In this document: piece by piece, positions 1 through 10,700 of the stretch | Layout of the letters: each line of letters begins with the position of its first letter | How positions within the stretch are numbered: the first letter of the stretch is position 1 | Assembly: GCA_964035545.1 (NCBI GenBank) | Contig: OZ037766.1 | Coordinates: forward strand, 11,665,722-11,729,721 | Length of the DNA stretch: 64,000 nucleotides | Reading direction: 5' to 3' | From: Bugula neritina | Lineage: Eukaryota; Bryozoa; Gymnolaemata; Cheilostomatida; Bugulidae | Program-made: the position numbers and the translations under genes | The notes under the pieces: model-generated | Told to the model about the DNA's origin: nothing | Seen by the model: only the letters and a program-made list of their open reading frames with translations | Database searches by the model: none

Positions 1-61
1 TGTTGTTGAGCTGTACGGCATAGGCTCTGCTAGTCAATTGTTTGTTAATTTGTGCCTCCTG

Positions 62-1000
62 CTATTTTCTCCGGTGCTGACTCCAGTCCCGAACCAAAAC
101 TGGTTGCCCTTTTTTCAGCACTGCCAAATCTCTAGCAGCGTCATTACATCTCTGCTGTAGTTTTTCATTGTGGCTCTGCTTTTCCCACCAACCTTGGTTG
201 TCCTCTGTTTTTGGCTTGACTTGTGGTAGAACTGACCTGGTGGGCCTTCCAATAAGTTGCTGAATTGGGCTGGCCGTCAGGCCTTTTTTGGTGGTATTGA
301 GATGTTCCAGCAAAGCAAGTTCGGGCTCTTCACATCTGCGGAGTATGCGCTTGACTATCTTCACAGCAGACTCTGCCTTCCCATTAGATTGAGGATGATA
401 TGGAGAGCTGGTGGTGTGTCTGAAATTCCATGATTAGCTAAAAGTAGAAAACTGGTGTGAAGTAAACTGTGGTCCGTTGTCAGTGTGAACCTGTCTGGGT
501 ATTCCCAGGCGTCCAAAACAGTGTTTTATAGAGTTGATTACAGTCTCTGCTGTTTGGTTGCCCAGTCGGTCGTATTTAAGGTAGTCAGTCGTATAGCCAA
601 CAATAGTAATGTAATGAGTGTGGTTGTATTCAAACAGGTCGATTCCTACTTTTGTCCAGGGTTGTTGGGGAACTGTGTGGAGTAAAAGTGTTTCCTTCTG
701 TTGCCGGGGAGCATCCAGTTGACATTGTCGACAGCTAGCAATATTGTTTTTAATGTCATTGGTGATGCCAAGCCAAAACACTCTGTGGCAGGCACGTCTT
801 AGTGTGGAGTTAATTTCATTATGGCCAGTGTGAAGTAGTTGGAGAAACTTTCTCTGGAGTGCCTTTGGAATAATGGCTCTTAGCCCTTTGTAAACAATGC
901 CATTGTCAATAGATAGTTCATCCTGAAAGTGTTCAAACTTGTCATGAGTTGTGCAGTTGGCAATGTTCCAGTCATGTTTAATAAGGTTTGTCAGTGTCAT
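62..1000 (-). pseudogene. integrase of the gypsy element, broken by TAG
   Basis: This is the DNA strand-transfer enzyme. The N-terminal HHCC zinc finger is seen as LLHTGHNEINSTLRRACH followed by CRQC. The catalytic core has the first Asp in KVGIDLFEYN, the second in VHTDNGPQFTSHQF, and the Glu in HPQSNGKAESAVKI. A TAG at 434-436 falls between the second Asp and the Glu in an otherwise continuous frame. The C-terminal part continues to another stop near 59-61. DDE residues are visible but separated by the stop, so the copy is dead. Confidence 0.9.
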
Positions 1001-1041
1001 AAGTTCATTATCCTGTGCAGTAGCAGTCCTGATGTTGTTAA

Positions 1042-1540
1042 TTAAGCGTCACAAACAGGAGCATCATTATTTTGAGAGTCAACATGAAAAATATGTTCTG
1101 GTAGTTGTTGATAGTTGAGAGAGTCAAAGTATGAGTCTCTTGAAAGTAAGTCAGCCGTGATTTGTTCAGCACTCTTTTGCCAAGTTACCTTAATGTTTGG
1201 GTATTTTTGTAAGTGAAGAAGCATAGCCTGCAACCTCCGAGATGCCTTATGAATGGATTTCCTGAAAATAGATATCAGGGGTTTGTGGTCAGTTTGGATA
1301 GTGACAGCATGGTGACCAAAGATATGCTGGTCAAAGCGTTCAGTGCCAAACACTATGGCAAGGCACTCAAGCTCTAGTGGTACATAGTTCTGTTCCGATT
1401 TTGTTCAACTGCGAGATGCGTATGCTACAGGCTTGCCTCCTTGCATGAGTGTTGCACCCACACCAGCATTTGAAGCGTCAGTTTGTATAGTTACTGGTTT
1501 GTTGCAGTCAAAGTATTGTAGAGTTTCCAAGTCAGTAAAG
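1042..1540 (-). pseudogene. RNase H domain of the gypsy element, with internal stop
   Basis: This domain degrades the RNA strand of the RNA/DNA hybrid. The minus strand reads VTIQTDASNAGVGATL (first catalytic Asp), then an in-frame TGA after YASRS, then LELECLAIVFGTERFDQHIFG (catalytic Glu), TIQTDHKPL (second Asp) and ITADLLSRDSYFD (last Asp-containing box). All the expected blocks are present in order in one frame, so the TGA near 1405 is the only obvious break. Confidence 0.85.
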
Positions 1541-1572
1541 TCTTCAGTCTATTAAAAGCGTTCATTTGGTCG

Positions 1573-2589
1573 TCAATCCAGTGAAAGTCGAGCATTGTCT
1601 TGTGTCAGTAAACGTCGTAATGGTTCAGATTCCGATGCTAGATTGCTAATAAATTTTGACATGTAGGTGATGTGACCAAGGAACCGTTTTACTCCTTGTG
1701 GAGATGAAGGAGGTTTCATCATAAGAATGGCATTTACTTTGTTAGGATCTGGTTTAAGTCCATTAGTTGTCAGTATGTGTCCAATGTAAGGTAGTTCGTC
1801 CTGAAGGAAACGGGATTTTTTCTTGTTCGGTCTCAGTCCTGTCTGTCGAGCACGTTTGAAGAGCGCTTCAAGGTTGCTATCATGCTCTTTCCTTGTCCTT
1901 CCAAAAATTGGGATGTCATCTGCAACTATGGTGATGCCATCAAGACCAGCAAGATTTTCCGTGAGCCTTCTCTGAAACTCCTCCGGCGCTGATGCAATTC
2001 CGAAGAGTAGCCTTAGGTACTTGTATTTCCCTATGGGAGTCCAGAAAGTTGTCAAGTCTGTCGATTCTTCAGCTAGAGGAATTTGATAAAAACCTTCTTT
2101 TGCGTCACACAAGGAGAAAAACTTGGCGCCGTTTAGTTATGGCAAAACATCTTCCAATGTTGGCATGACGGCGTGGTTTCGTTTAATTGCTTGATTAAGA
2201 TTTTGCGGATCTATCCAAATGCGTATTTTTCCATTAGGCTTGCGTACTGGCTGTAGATGGCTTATCCAGTCTGTAGGTGCTTCTACCTTGGTGATAATTT
2301 GGCGTTGTTCTAGTTCAAGAATAGTCTTGATGAGATCTGATTTCATCGACAAGGACACCTTCTGCGGTCGGACTTGCACTGGTACAGCTTCAGGTCTCAG
2401 CTCTATCCTATATTCCTGTTCAAATTTTCCAAGTCCAGTAAATATGTCATCAAAGTCAGTCGGTAAAGTCTGAAGGTCTGGGTCAGTAGTGGCAAAGTTT
2501 ACATTCTCGCTTTTGGTGCTGGGCATTTGTAATAAATCCAGGTGCAAACATGATTTCCATGACAGCAAGCTGTGTTGGGTGGTTTCCAC
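1573..2589 (-). pseudogene. reverse transcriptase of the gypsy element, with internal stop
   Basis: This is the RNA-templated DNA polymerase domain. Visible motifs in order are the palm/finger entry KVEAPTDWISHLQPVRKP with NGKIRIWIDPQNLN, then LCDAKEGFYQIPL (first catalytic Asp), LLFGIASAPEEFQ, and IVADDIPIFG (the catalytic xADD box), followed by the thumb and connection segment LPYIGHILTTNGLKPDP and VKRFLGHITYMSKFI. A TAA lies between the first two parts (near 2125) in an otherwise continuous frame. The LG(H)ITYMSKFI motif is typical of Ty3/gypsy RT. It is non-functional because of the stop. Confidence 0.92.
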
Positions 2590-2723
2590 AACTAGGGATT
2601 TTAATGTAGTGTAACGTCCTTGCTTGTTTAGTATCCGTATACGTGTCCACCCTAATGGTGCACACTTGCTCTGGTCGTATAAAGTTAGTACAGTATCAGT
2701 CGTTGTAAGTTTCGGTCTACCTA

Positions 2724-2830
2724 GTCAACAGTATTCAAAGTATTGCATGATGCACCAGTGTCAAGTTGGAATTCAATGTCATAAATAGTATCAGCCTGCT
2801 TAGCAGTGAGCGTCGCTAATAGTTCACGAT
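2724..2830 (-). pseudogene. retroviral-type aspartic protease fragment of the gypsy element
   Basis: The minus strand reads FQLDTGASCNTL, which holds the DTGA active-site signature of retropepsins, about 20 codons after the gag end region. The frame stops at a TAG soon after the active site (NTVD, then stop, near 2724). The C-terminal half of the protease is hard to trace beyond it: the interval to about 2590 reads in a different frame without clear motifs. The sequence supports a protease remnant but not an intact domain. Confidence 0.75.
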
Positions 2831-2854
2831 CCCGTATTGTAGTGGGGATAGTAC

Positions 2855-3736
2855 TTACATTTTGAGAGTCACTGAAGAGTAATTCCAGGTGACTTTATTG
2901 GCTGTTTCGGTTGAGTCGCGATAATGATGCATGCGTGACCTGCAGTACTTGGCAAAGTGGTTAAACTTCTTGCAATGATTGCACTGTTTCCCATATGCTG
3001 GGCATGCTCGAGGTGGGTGGTTGCCGCCACAGTTTCCACACCTAGAAGCACCAACTGGTTTTCTGACGTTGGGCTGAAAGCGAGTGTGTGAAAGCTGTCC
3101 TCTGTGTTTATCAGTGTTACGAGTGTCATCAGAGTGATATTGATGAGTCGGAGGTCTATGTTTTACCAAGTTCACTTGTTTGAGTCCACAAGTGTTATCA
3201 TTAGTCATAGTCTTGTAGTCAATAGCTGATGCTTCTTCCTGTCTACAGAGCTCAATTGCTTTGTCAAAGTCAGAGTCAGTCAAGTCAAACAGTTTCTATC
3301 TAATCTTGTCACTTTCAATCCCCAGTATCAGTGCTTGTAGTATCAGTCGTTTGTATATATCTTTTAAGTCACATAGTCCTGCAATGGTATGTAGTTCAGT
3401 CAAAAATTCGTCAATAGTTCTATTCTCATGCTTACAAGTCAGTAGTGAGTGAGTCTTAGCCACTAAGTTTCTTCTTGGTTTGCAGTAGTCATCAAATTGT
3501 GTCACAACTTTGTCGTAGTCCGTCTTGTCATCGTTGTCAGTCCAGTTGAAAGATTCGTATATTTGGTTGCCTCGGCGACCGATAGTTCTAAATAGGTATG
3601 CAGTTTTCACTTTGCCTTCGGCTGTATCTTTCGATGTGGCAGTTAAAAAAAGTTCGAAGTCACGTTTAAAAATCGTCCACTCCTCAAGTAGATTCGGTCC
3701 TTCTACTAATGGTTTTGGCGCTAGTAATTGCTCCAT
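2855..3736 (-). pseudogene. gag of the Ty3/gypsy element, interrupted by one stop
   Basis: It encodes the structural polyprotein that packages element RNA. The start is the ATG at 3736. The first 146 codons form a capsid-like region (LLEEWTIFKRDFELFL near the start, then EFLTELHTIAGLCDL), followed by an in-frame TAG at 3296-3298. The same frame reopens at once and runs to two zinc knuckles: CGNCGGNHPPRAC, a CX2CX3HX4C variant, and CNHCKKFNHFAKYC, a canonical CX2CX4HX4C. Because both parts share a frame with only one TAG between them, this is a single point loss rather than two genes. Nucleic-acid binding by the knuckles is known for the family; here it is inferred. Confidence 0.88.
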
Positions 3737-3760
3737 GTTGTTTCAGTGTAATAATAATAA

Positions 3761-4140
3761 CGATTAGACTCGGGGCACTATGTTTTGTGTTGTTTTGTGT
3801 TATTGTTTCAGCTATCATGAAAAAGAAAGAACATGCTCAAGTTAGTTGATTAACGGAAGAGGCCGAAGCCGTGATTTATTACTACAATATATAATACAAG
3901 ATAATACTGAAATTATTACAAAATAAGTGAGACAATTGATTATTATGATTATGCACAAAAATAGTAAATTAATAAAATAACATTGCAAATAAATGTTTAC
4001 ATAAATACCGAAAAAAATTCATTTTGAAATTTAGAAGCTGTCTAAAAAGTATATTTGATTAGCATGTCCAGTCCATCTCAAATTATGTTCATTGAGTTTA
4101 TCGTGCTAGCAATGCTAATCTGAAAATAACTGCAACACAG
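3761..4140 (-). repeat. candidate primer-binding site and 5' LTR of the gypsy element
   Basis: Just upstream of gag, plus-strand 3761-3780 ends like a tRNA 3' end (CTCGGGGCACTA), as expected of a primer-binding site seen from the opposite strand. Directly beyond, 3781 starts TGTTTTGTGTTG, so on the element strand the LTR would end in CA. A minus-strand AATAAA lies near 3868. The far LTR end cannot be fixed without the second LTR; 4140 is a guess. Confidence 0.4.
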
Positions 4141-4717
4141 AACTAAAACTACCAAACTACTGACTGACTCTGCACTAGTGTACAGTGATGATTTTCTATT
4201 TGGGGAACATTAATAATATAAAGAAGAAACTTCCCTTTTTAATTGATAGGCTTTTTTATTTCTAGCTGAAAAGATGTATATTTTGTATTAATGCTTATCA
4301 TTAGGTATATGGCATTTATATCCTCTTGATTATATGTTATTAATAGCTATACTTGTGTGTTCTCAGTGCTCTAACTTGTGTTGACTTTATTATGAAACTC
4401 AATTGTGACAATAATATGGCATGTTTAAAATTTGTATCAGTAAAAATTGATCTTGGTTTAGAAAAAAATGGTGAATTAATATTTTTCAGTTGTATTCTTC
4501 AAGCTACCAGATCAATTGTTAGGAAAATTTTCAACTAGTCATAATTTTTCGGTCAGATCTAAGCTCACATCACTGCGTTAATGAGCATTTATCCATATTC
4601 AATATTCAATTAGTTTTAATTTTTTTTAAAAAGTACAAGACTGCACTAAATAAAATGCGTTTGCAGATCTGTGTCTATTTCATCAGGTGAAATGTGATGA
4701 CAAACTAAGCATCAGTA
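4141..4717. other. intergenic AT-rich stretch before the SH3BP2-like gene
   Basis: It lies between the retroelement and the first recognised coding exon and must hold the promoter or 5' UTR of the SH3BP2-like gene. No convincing TATA or GC-rich promoter could be picked out. Short open frames here show no family motifs. Confidence 0.5.
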
Positions 4718-7700
4718 ATGTCAGGCGAATCTCCCCAGAAAGCTTCTAAGCAGAGCACAAGTTTTATTAGAAAATTGACTAAAATATTCATCGACCCTGC
4801 CAAGCAAGTTGGTAAGTCACATTTAGGAGCAGTAGTGGGGAAATTGAGATCATAGCTTAAGTTCTTTAATTTTCTTATTAAGTTTTGGGTTGGGATTTGA
4901 GTTGAAATTCTTGAGAGAACATAACTTCTTTTGCTAGAATTCTAATTTAGAACACAGGCTTTTCTCAAATTATTCATTGCTGCACATACCTCGTAAGTCA
5001 GACAACTTGACTGTGAGTTTTTGTTGGAAAAGATAATACTACCATAACACTACTTCTCTAATTCTATTCTTTTATGGCTCTGGTAAATCTCAACCTACAG
5101 CCTTGAGTTATAGTAATGATTTGTTGGTAGAGGCTGATGGTGTTATCTTAGTAATCTTACTTCTAATTTTACAATCCCAGCCTTTCTAAAACTTTTTTTT
5201 AATACATTGGCCTTTATTGTTTAGTTTTGGGTTCATTATTACTATTAATAGAGCACTAGATGTTGACTAAGCAGCATGTAAAAAAAAGTAAATGCTAGTA
5301 AATATGGGGTGCTAATAAGTTAATAAACAGTCAACATAATGATGGAGGACACATATATACATGTTTTATGAGAAAACTGTGCTACAGAGCTAGGCTATAA
5401 TAGTCTAGGGAATTATATTTGTACATTTCATTATCACAAATCATTTTATTTTTACAAAAATACATTTTCATTGTATGAAATTGTGAAGCCAGCCAATAAA
5501 ATGGTTGCATACTCAACCACTGACTTTGTTATTGCATTTTCTTCAAACCTTATCTTTCAGGAGTTAAAGATATTAGAGCCAAAGAAACTGTACTTCACCA
5601 AGGATGGCTGAGAAAGAAGAATACAAGTATGGTGGGAAAAGCAATGGATACAATGAACATGAAATGTGAGTTTAGTTTCTGTTAGCATAAGACACAATAT
5701 ATACTCATATGTAACACTATTTAAAAAAACAATTTGCCAGCACTGTTGCAAGAAGTTTGTTGTGTATAGAAAACAGTAACTGTAGTTTAGACCTTATACT
5801 ATTTACAATAGCCACATATAGCTTGTTATTTCTTCAGTAAAAAGATAGCTTAGTAACTTTTTTGCTGTATTTTAAAAGAGTAATGTTAATGAATTGAGAC
5901 AGAAGTCTATTTGCTGACCTTTTGCAGGGAATATGTTCTATGTGCTGGTAACAGAAAAGAGCATTTACTATTTTAAAAATGAAACTGCTTCATCTTTTGT
6001 TGGCAAGTTTTCTCTCTTTGGATATAATGTGTAAGTAATTTTTATACTCTAAAGTTACTAATGTCTATAACCAATGTTTAGATTTAATGTTGATTATCAA
6101 GTAACATGGCTTATAAAATATTAGTCTACCTCTCATACATATACTTATCTAATTGAAGAATTGCTTATAATCTTAAAGTGAACGGAGCTAATAGTTCTCA
6201 AATAACCTTAATATATTTACTTTGTATGAGGAAGTTTCTGCAAGGTGATAAGTAAGGCATGTTCTGTTGGCAGCATAACATATAAATTAAGTTATGGTGT
6301 ATGTGATGTAATATTGAGCTATTATACATGTGTCAGTGCCTCATATGTACTATAACTACATGTCAGGGTAAAAAGAGTTCCCATAGACGTTAATTCCAAC
6401 AACTCTGCCAAATGGCCAGAACAATCGATAATGATTGAACATGCTAGCGGTGACCCCAGTCAATACAAAACCTATTACTTTGCCTGTGCTCACTGTGACG
6501 AGTGGACGGTTAGTTTCACTTCAGTTATTGTTTTTGTATGGGATTCTAGTCATGGACTCACGGTTTTGTGATTTGTTGAATTGATGTTTGATGTAGCTTT
6601 AAAATATTTCAATCTTGTGTTTTAGTAAATCAGTTTGTACTGAGTTCATATTCGCCAGTTTCCCATATTTAGCTCTCAGTTTGACTGCAATCATGTTAAT
6701 TAAAGAATTTCGTTTAGTATGATTGAGTTTTCTATATCAGTTCAATATTTCATAACATTGTCTTCTCGTGTGTATATATAAGTTAAGAATTTTGGATTTA
6801 GCTAATCGTGGTTTGAACCTGGTTCTAGCTAAGATTTAACTCTGACTGTTTCCATGCGTGAAACTGGCTGCTGTGAGGATATGGGGGGAGGGGTAGACTT
6901 ATTTCACTGGTTTGATAAATATTTGCCATGAAATGTGGACTGTATAGTCACAGTATTGGGTTTGTACATTGCAGAATTTCCTAACCTGGTTATTAATAAT
7001 TACAGCTGCCCTCTGGTAATATATAAACTGTATATATTTGTGTGTTTTATGTGACCAAAGTATTATGTGTTTTGGGGTTTTCAGGCATCCTTTATGGTAT
7101 TGTTTATGCATGTTTCCTGTGGCTATATTTGTTGTTGTCTGTAGTGCTTTATATTTTACCCAGACTTGGATGCAAAGCATTAGGAAAGCTCTTATTAAAG
7201 CCAATGACAGCTTGTTTTCCAATAAACCCAGGTAGGGAGTGAAACTTGTACTCTACAAGTATAGTTTCAATAACGCAGGCTGATAAGCGTCTTCTATTTT
7301 GTATTCTTATGCTACGGATAAATCTAGCTTAAATTTTAATTTTAAGCATTTTAAGTATATAAATTCATTTGATGTTTGGGGGGGGTTGAATGTAGCTTCC
7401 TTATTGATACTTGACAACAAGACTCTAAGGATTTTGCTACTTTGCAACCAGTTGCCTGCTACTAAAAATTATCTAATCAAATGTTTAACAGCTTTAAGAA
7501 GTAATATTTTTATCTGTATACATTTGCATGTATATCAGGGTAATCATTTTAGCACAAATCTAATTGTTATACAGTGTAATATGAATGATGTATTTGTGGC
7601 ATCATGTGGTCAGTAAATTCCCTAACTCTTAGAATATAATAATACTGGAATAGCTGTAGCTCATTGAATAAAGTTAGGTTAAACTGTGCAATCAGCAAGG

Positions 7701-10700
7701 TCAATTCTTATAGTGGAATTTGGTATTCAGGTATAATTGTTACATGATGTAGCAGTGCACAGCTTTTCTTTCTTTATTGTACTCCCTGCATAATCTGTTA
7801 CTACCCACATGCTGTATTACTACTCACATGTTGTATTACTACTCACATGCTGTATTATGCCCATAACACACTACAGTCGAAACGCGACTGTGGCGGCCAT
7901 TTTGGAGCTGCTTGCGCATGCCTTCAACGTCACGTCCTACTTTTTACTGGTCACACTACAGTTCACTACGAACGATGAAAGCTAACTGTCTCTAGTCTCG
8001 CAGTAAACTTTTAAACCAATAGGAATGCCATAAACCAGTTTCTGCAGTATCCACAGTAACCAACAATTAATCTTAGCGCAATTTTTTGAGATTTACTAGC
8101 ATAATTTAATAAGATTTTCTAGTTATTTTTATTCTAATTTACTAGCTTCAATTATTCAAAATTACTAGCTTTATTTAATGATATTACTTAGCTTTATTCA
8201 AGCTCATTCACTAGCCTAAAGAACTAGTTATAGTACGCTAATAAAATTCAACCAAATTAGAAAAACTAAATATGCAGATAAAATTTAGCAAAATTTATCT
8301 AATGAATACTTATTTTCATGATTTATTGAAACTTTCATACATAACTTCATCATAATTATTTTAAAAGTAAATTAATATAATTTTCGAAGAACCAAATCAA
8401 ATAATAATGCTCGCTAGTAGCACGTGGAAAAAGTAAAAGCACTTAACCAATCAGGGTTTACCTGGCCAGTCAGTGATTGGCCGATCGCTCAACTTCAGCG
8501 ATGACAGTTGAACATGTTGAACTTTCATCGCATCGTTCAAGATGGCCGTTTTGACTGTAGTGTGGCAGCCCCATTACTACCCGCATGCTATATTACTACT
8601 CACATGTTGCATTACTACCCACATGTTGTGTTACTACCCACATGTTGTGTTACTACTCACATGTTGTATTACTACCCACATGCTGTATTACTACCCACAT
8701 GTTGTATTACTACTCACATGTTGTATTACTACTCACATGTTGTATTACTACCCACATGTTGTATTACTACCCACATGTTGTATTACTACTCACATGTTGT
8801 ATTACTACCCACATGTTGTATTAATACCCATATGCAGTATTACTACCCACATGTTGTATTACTACTCACATGTTGTATTACTACCCACATGTTGTATTAA
8901 TACCCACATGTTGTATTAATACCCATATGCAGTATTACTACCCACATGTCATGTTACTACTCACATGCTATATTTTTAGGATAGATCTAGGGTCCCCAGT
9001 GGATAAGTTAGAACATCCAATTTATCCTGCAACTGATTTCCTGGCTCACCAAAAGAGTAAAGCTGCTGCAGATAATGAGAATGTGGAGAGTAAGTATTTA
9101 GACTCTAACTTCTTCCAACTATTTCTTAGTTGAAGTGCCATTCTCTAATCCCCTTCCATCCACTCCCTGATCACATTCTCTAATCCCCCTTCCATCCACT
9201 CCCTGATCACATTCTCTAATCCCCCTTCCATCCACTCCCTGATCACATTCTCTAATCCCCCTTCCACCCACTCCCTGATCACATTCTCTAATCCCCTTCC
9301 ATCCACTCCCTAATCACATTCTCTAATCCCCCTTCTATCCACTCCCTGATCACATTCTCTAATCCCCCTTCCATCCACTCCCTGATCACATTCTCTAATC
9401 TCCCTTCCATCCACTCCCTGATCACATTCTCTAATCTCCCTTCCATCCACTCCCTGATCATATTCTCTAATCTCCCTTCCATCCACTCCCTGATCACATC
9501 CACTCTTCTAAACTACTCACTCATTTTTCTTCATCTTGCTGTAATTTTCGTTACTCTTACTCCATTCTGTTACTAATGTAGGAAAAAATCATGTGCTACC
9601 AGTGACGTTGGTATATATGTTGTGGTATTGAGACATGAAAATCGAAAAGTTTCAACAGAATGTCACCGATAGAATAAACCCTGACAGTAATAGGCTATAC
9701 ATGTACAATCTCAGACTATACATGTACAATCTAAGACTATACATGTAAAATCTAAGACTATACATGTACAATCTAAGACTATACATGAACACTCTCAAAC
9801 TATACATATACAATCTAAGACTATACATATACACTCTCAAACTATACATATACAATCTAAGACTATACATATACAATCTCATACTATGCATGTACAATCT
9901 CAAAATTCAGTGTAAATATAACCTGGGTAGACAAATCTTAAGCACATATCACTACTGCTGGTGTATGATTTTTTTATTATTGTTGAAATGATATCTCTCT
10001 AAAGTTAAGGTCTTTCTCATCCTCTTCTACCTCAAGTACTACACATTCTAACTTTTATCATGTCACTCGTCCACAGCATGGTGTGTACTTGTAGCTGTTT
10101 GAGTTAAGCATTAGATGTGTTTACTTCTTGGCTATATTTACTCTGTATTAGGAGGGTGTGCATCTCTAATATATAAAGGTCTAGTTTTGGTGTGTTTTCG
10201 GCATTGACATACTGTATATATACTGTATATATACTGTATATATAATTTACCGGGTTTGCCCTGACTTTGTGAAGGAAAGTTGTTTAAATAACTTTAGAAT
10301 TACATTGCAATTTGAATGCATCTCATTGGTTGCTTTTTCTGAAGCCAAATTGAATTTCTGACTGAAAATTTTAAAGATGTAAACAAAACTTTAGGGCGTA
10401 GTTAAAAACTGTGTCAACTATAATTATAGAATTTTTCTGTTGCTAGGTGATGACGAAGACTACGAGGTGATTAAAGATGATTTTTCAGGTAAACTGTTCT
10501 GGTAGAAATAAACAACTTAGTCCTGTCCTGTACATTGATACTGCTTTATATTTGTTTTCACTTCACTCATTCTGATGTGATTTTATTTATTAAAACCAAG
10601 TCACAACAGCTCTGAATTGCATATTTTTGTAATTTATAAAAAAATCTTTAAATTCAAGACTTGTTTGCGAAAAGTTTAGTATAAAACAACATTTCATCAG

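Larger units (their letters stand above)
1..3780 (-). mobile_element. Ty3/gypsy LTR retrotransposon, decayed, 3' part beyond the left edge
   Basis: Reading the minus strand from 3736 to 1 gives gag, aspartic protease, reverse transcriptase, RNase H and integrase, the Ty3/gypsy order. The frame can be followed over long stretches but is broken by stops: TAG after gag residue 146 (3296-3298), TAG after the protease, TAA between RT motifs near 2125, TGA in RNase H near 1405, and TAG in integrase at 434-436 and again near 59-61. The copy is therefore inactive as it stands. The zinc knuckles and the protease and integrase motifs are typical of the family. The integrase C-terminus and 3' LTR are off the window. 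This is the only element in the window with extensive coding remains. Confidence 0.93.

Noticed and set aside
8508..8919. Open frames of 79-130 codons rich in YYYPHVVLLPTCCITTHML repeats
   Set aside because: They are three readings of the same 19-bp minisatellite, open in every plus frame because the unit has no stop; no splice or start context.
8574..8970. CRISPR-like array
   Set aside because: Units are contiguous with no unique spacers, in an animal gene intron; it is a minisatellite.
9288..9503. Minus-strand repeat protein with VIREWMEGRLEN units
   Set aside because: Reading of the 36-bp minisatellite inside an intron of a plus-strand gene; no conserved domain, no splice partners.
9652..9991. 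Plus and minus open frames of YMYSLRL / YNLRLYI repeats
   Set aside because: Both strands of the 21-bp minisatellite are open because the unit is a multiple of 3.
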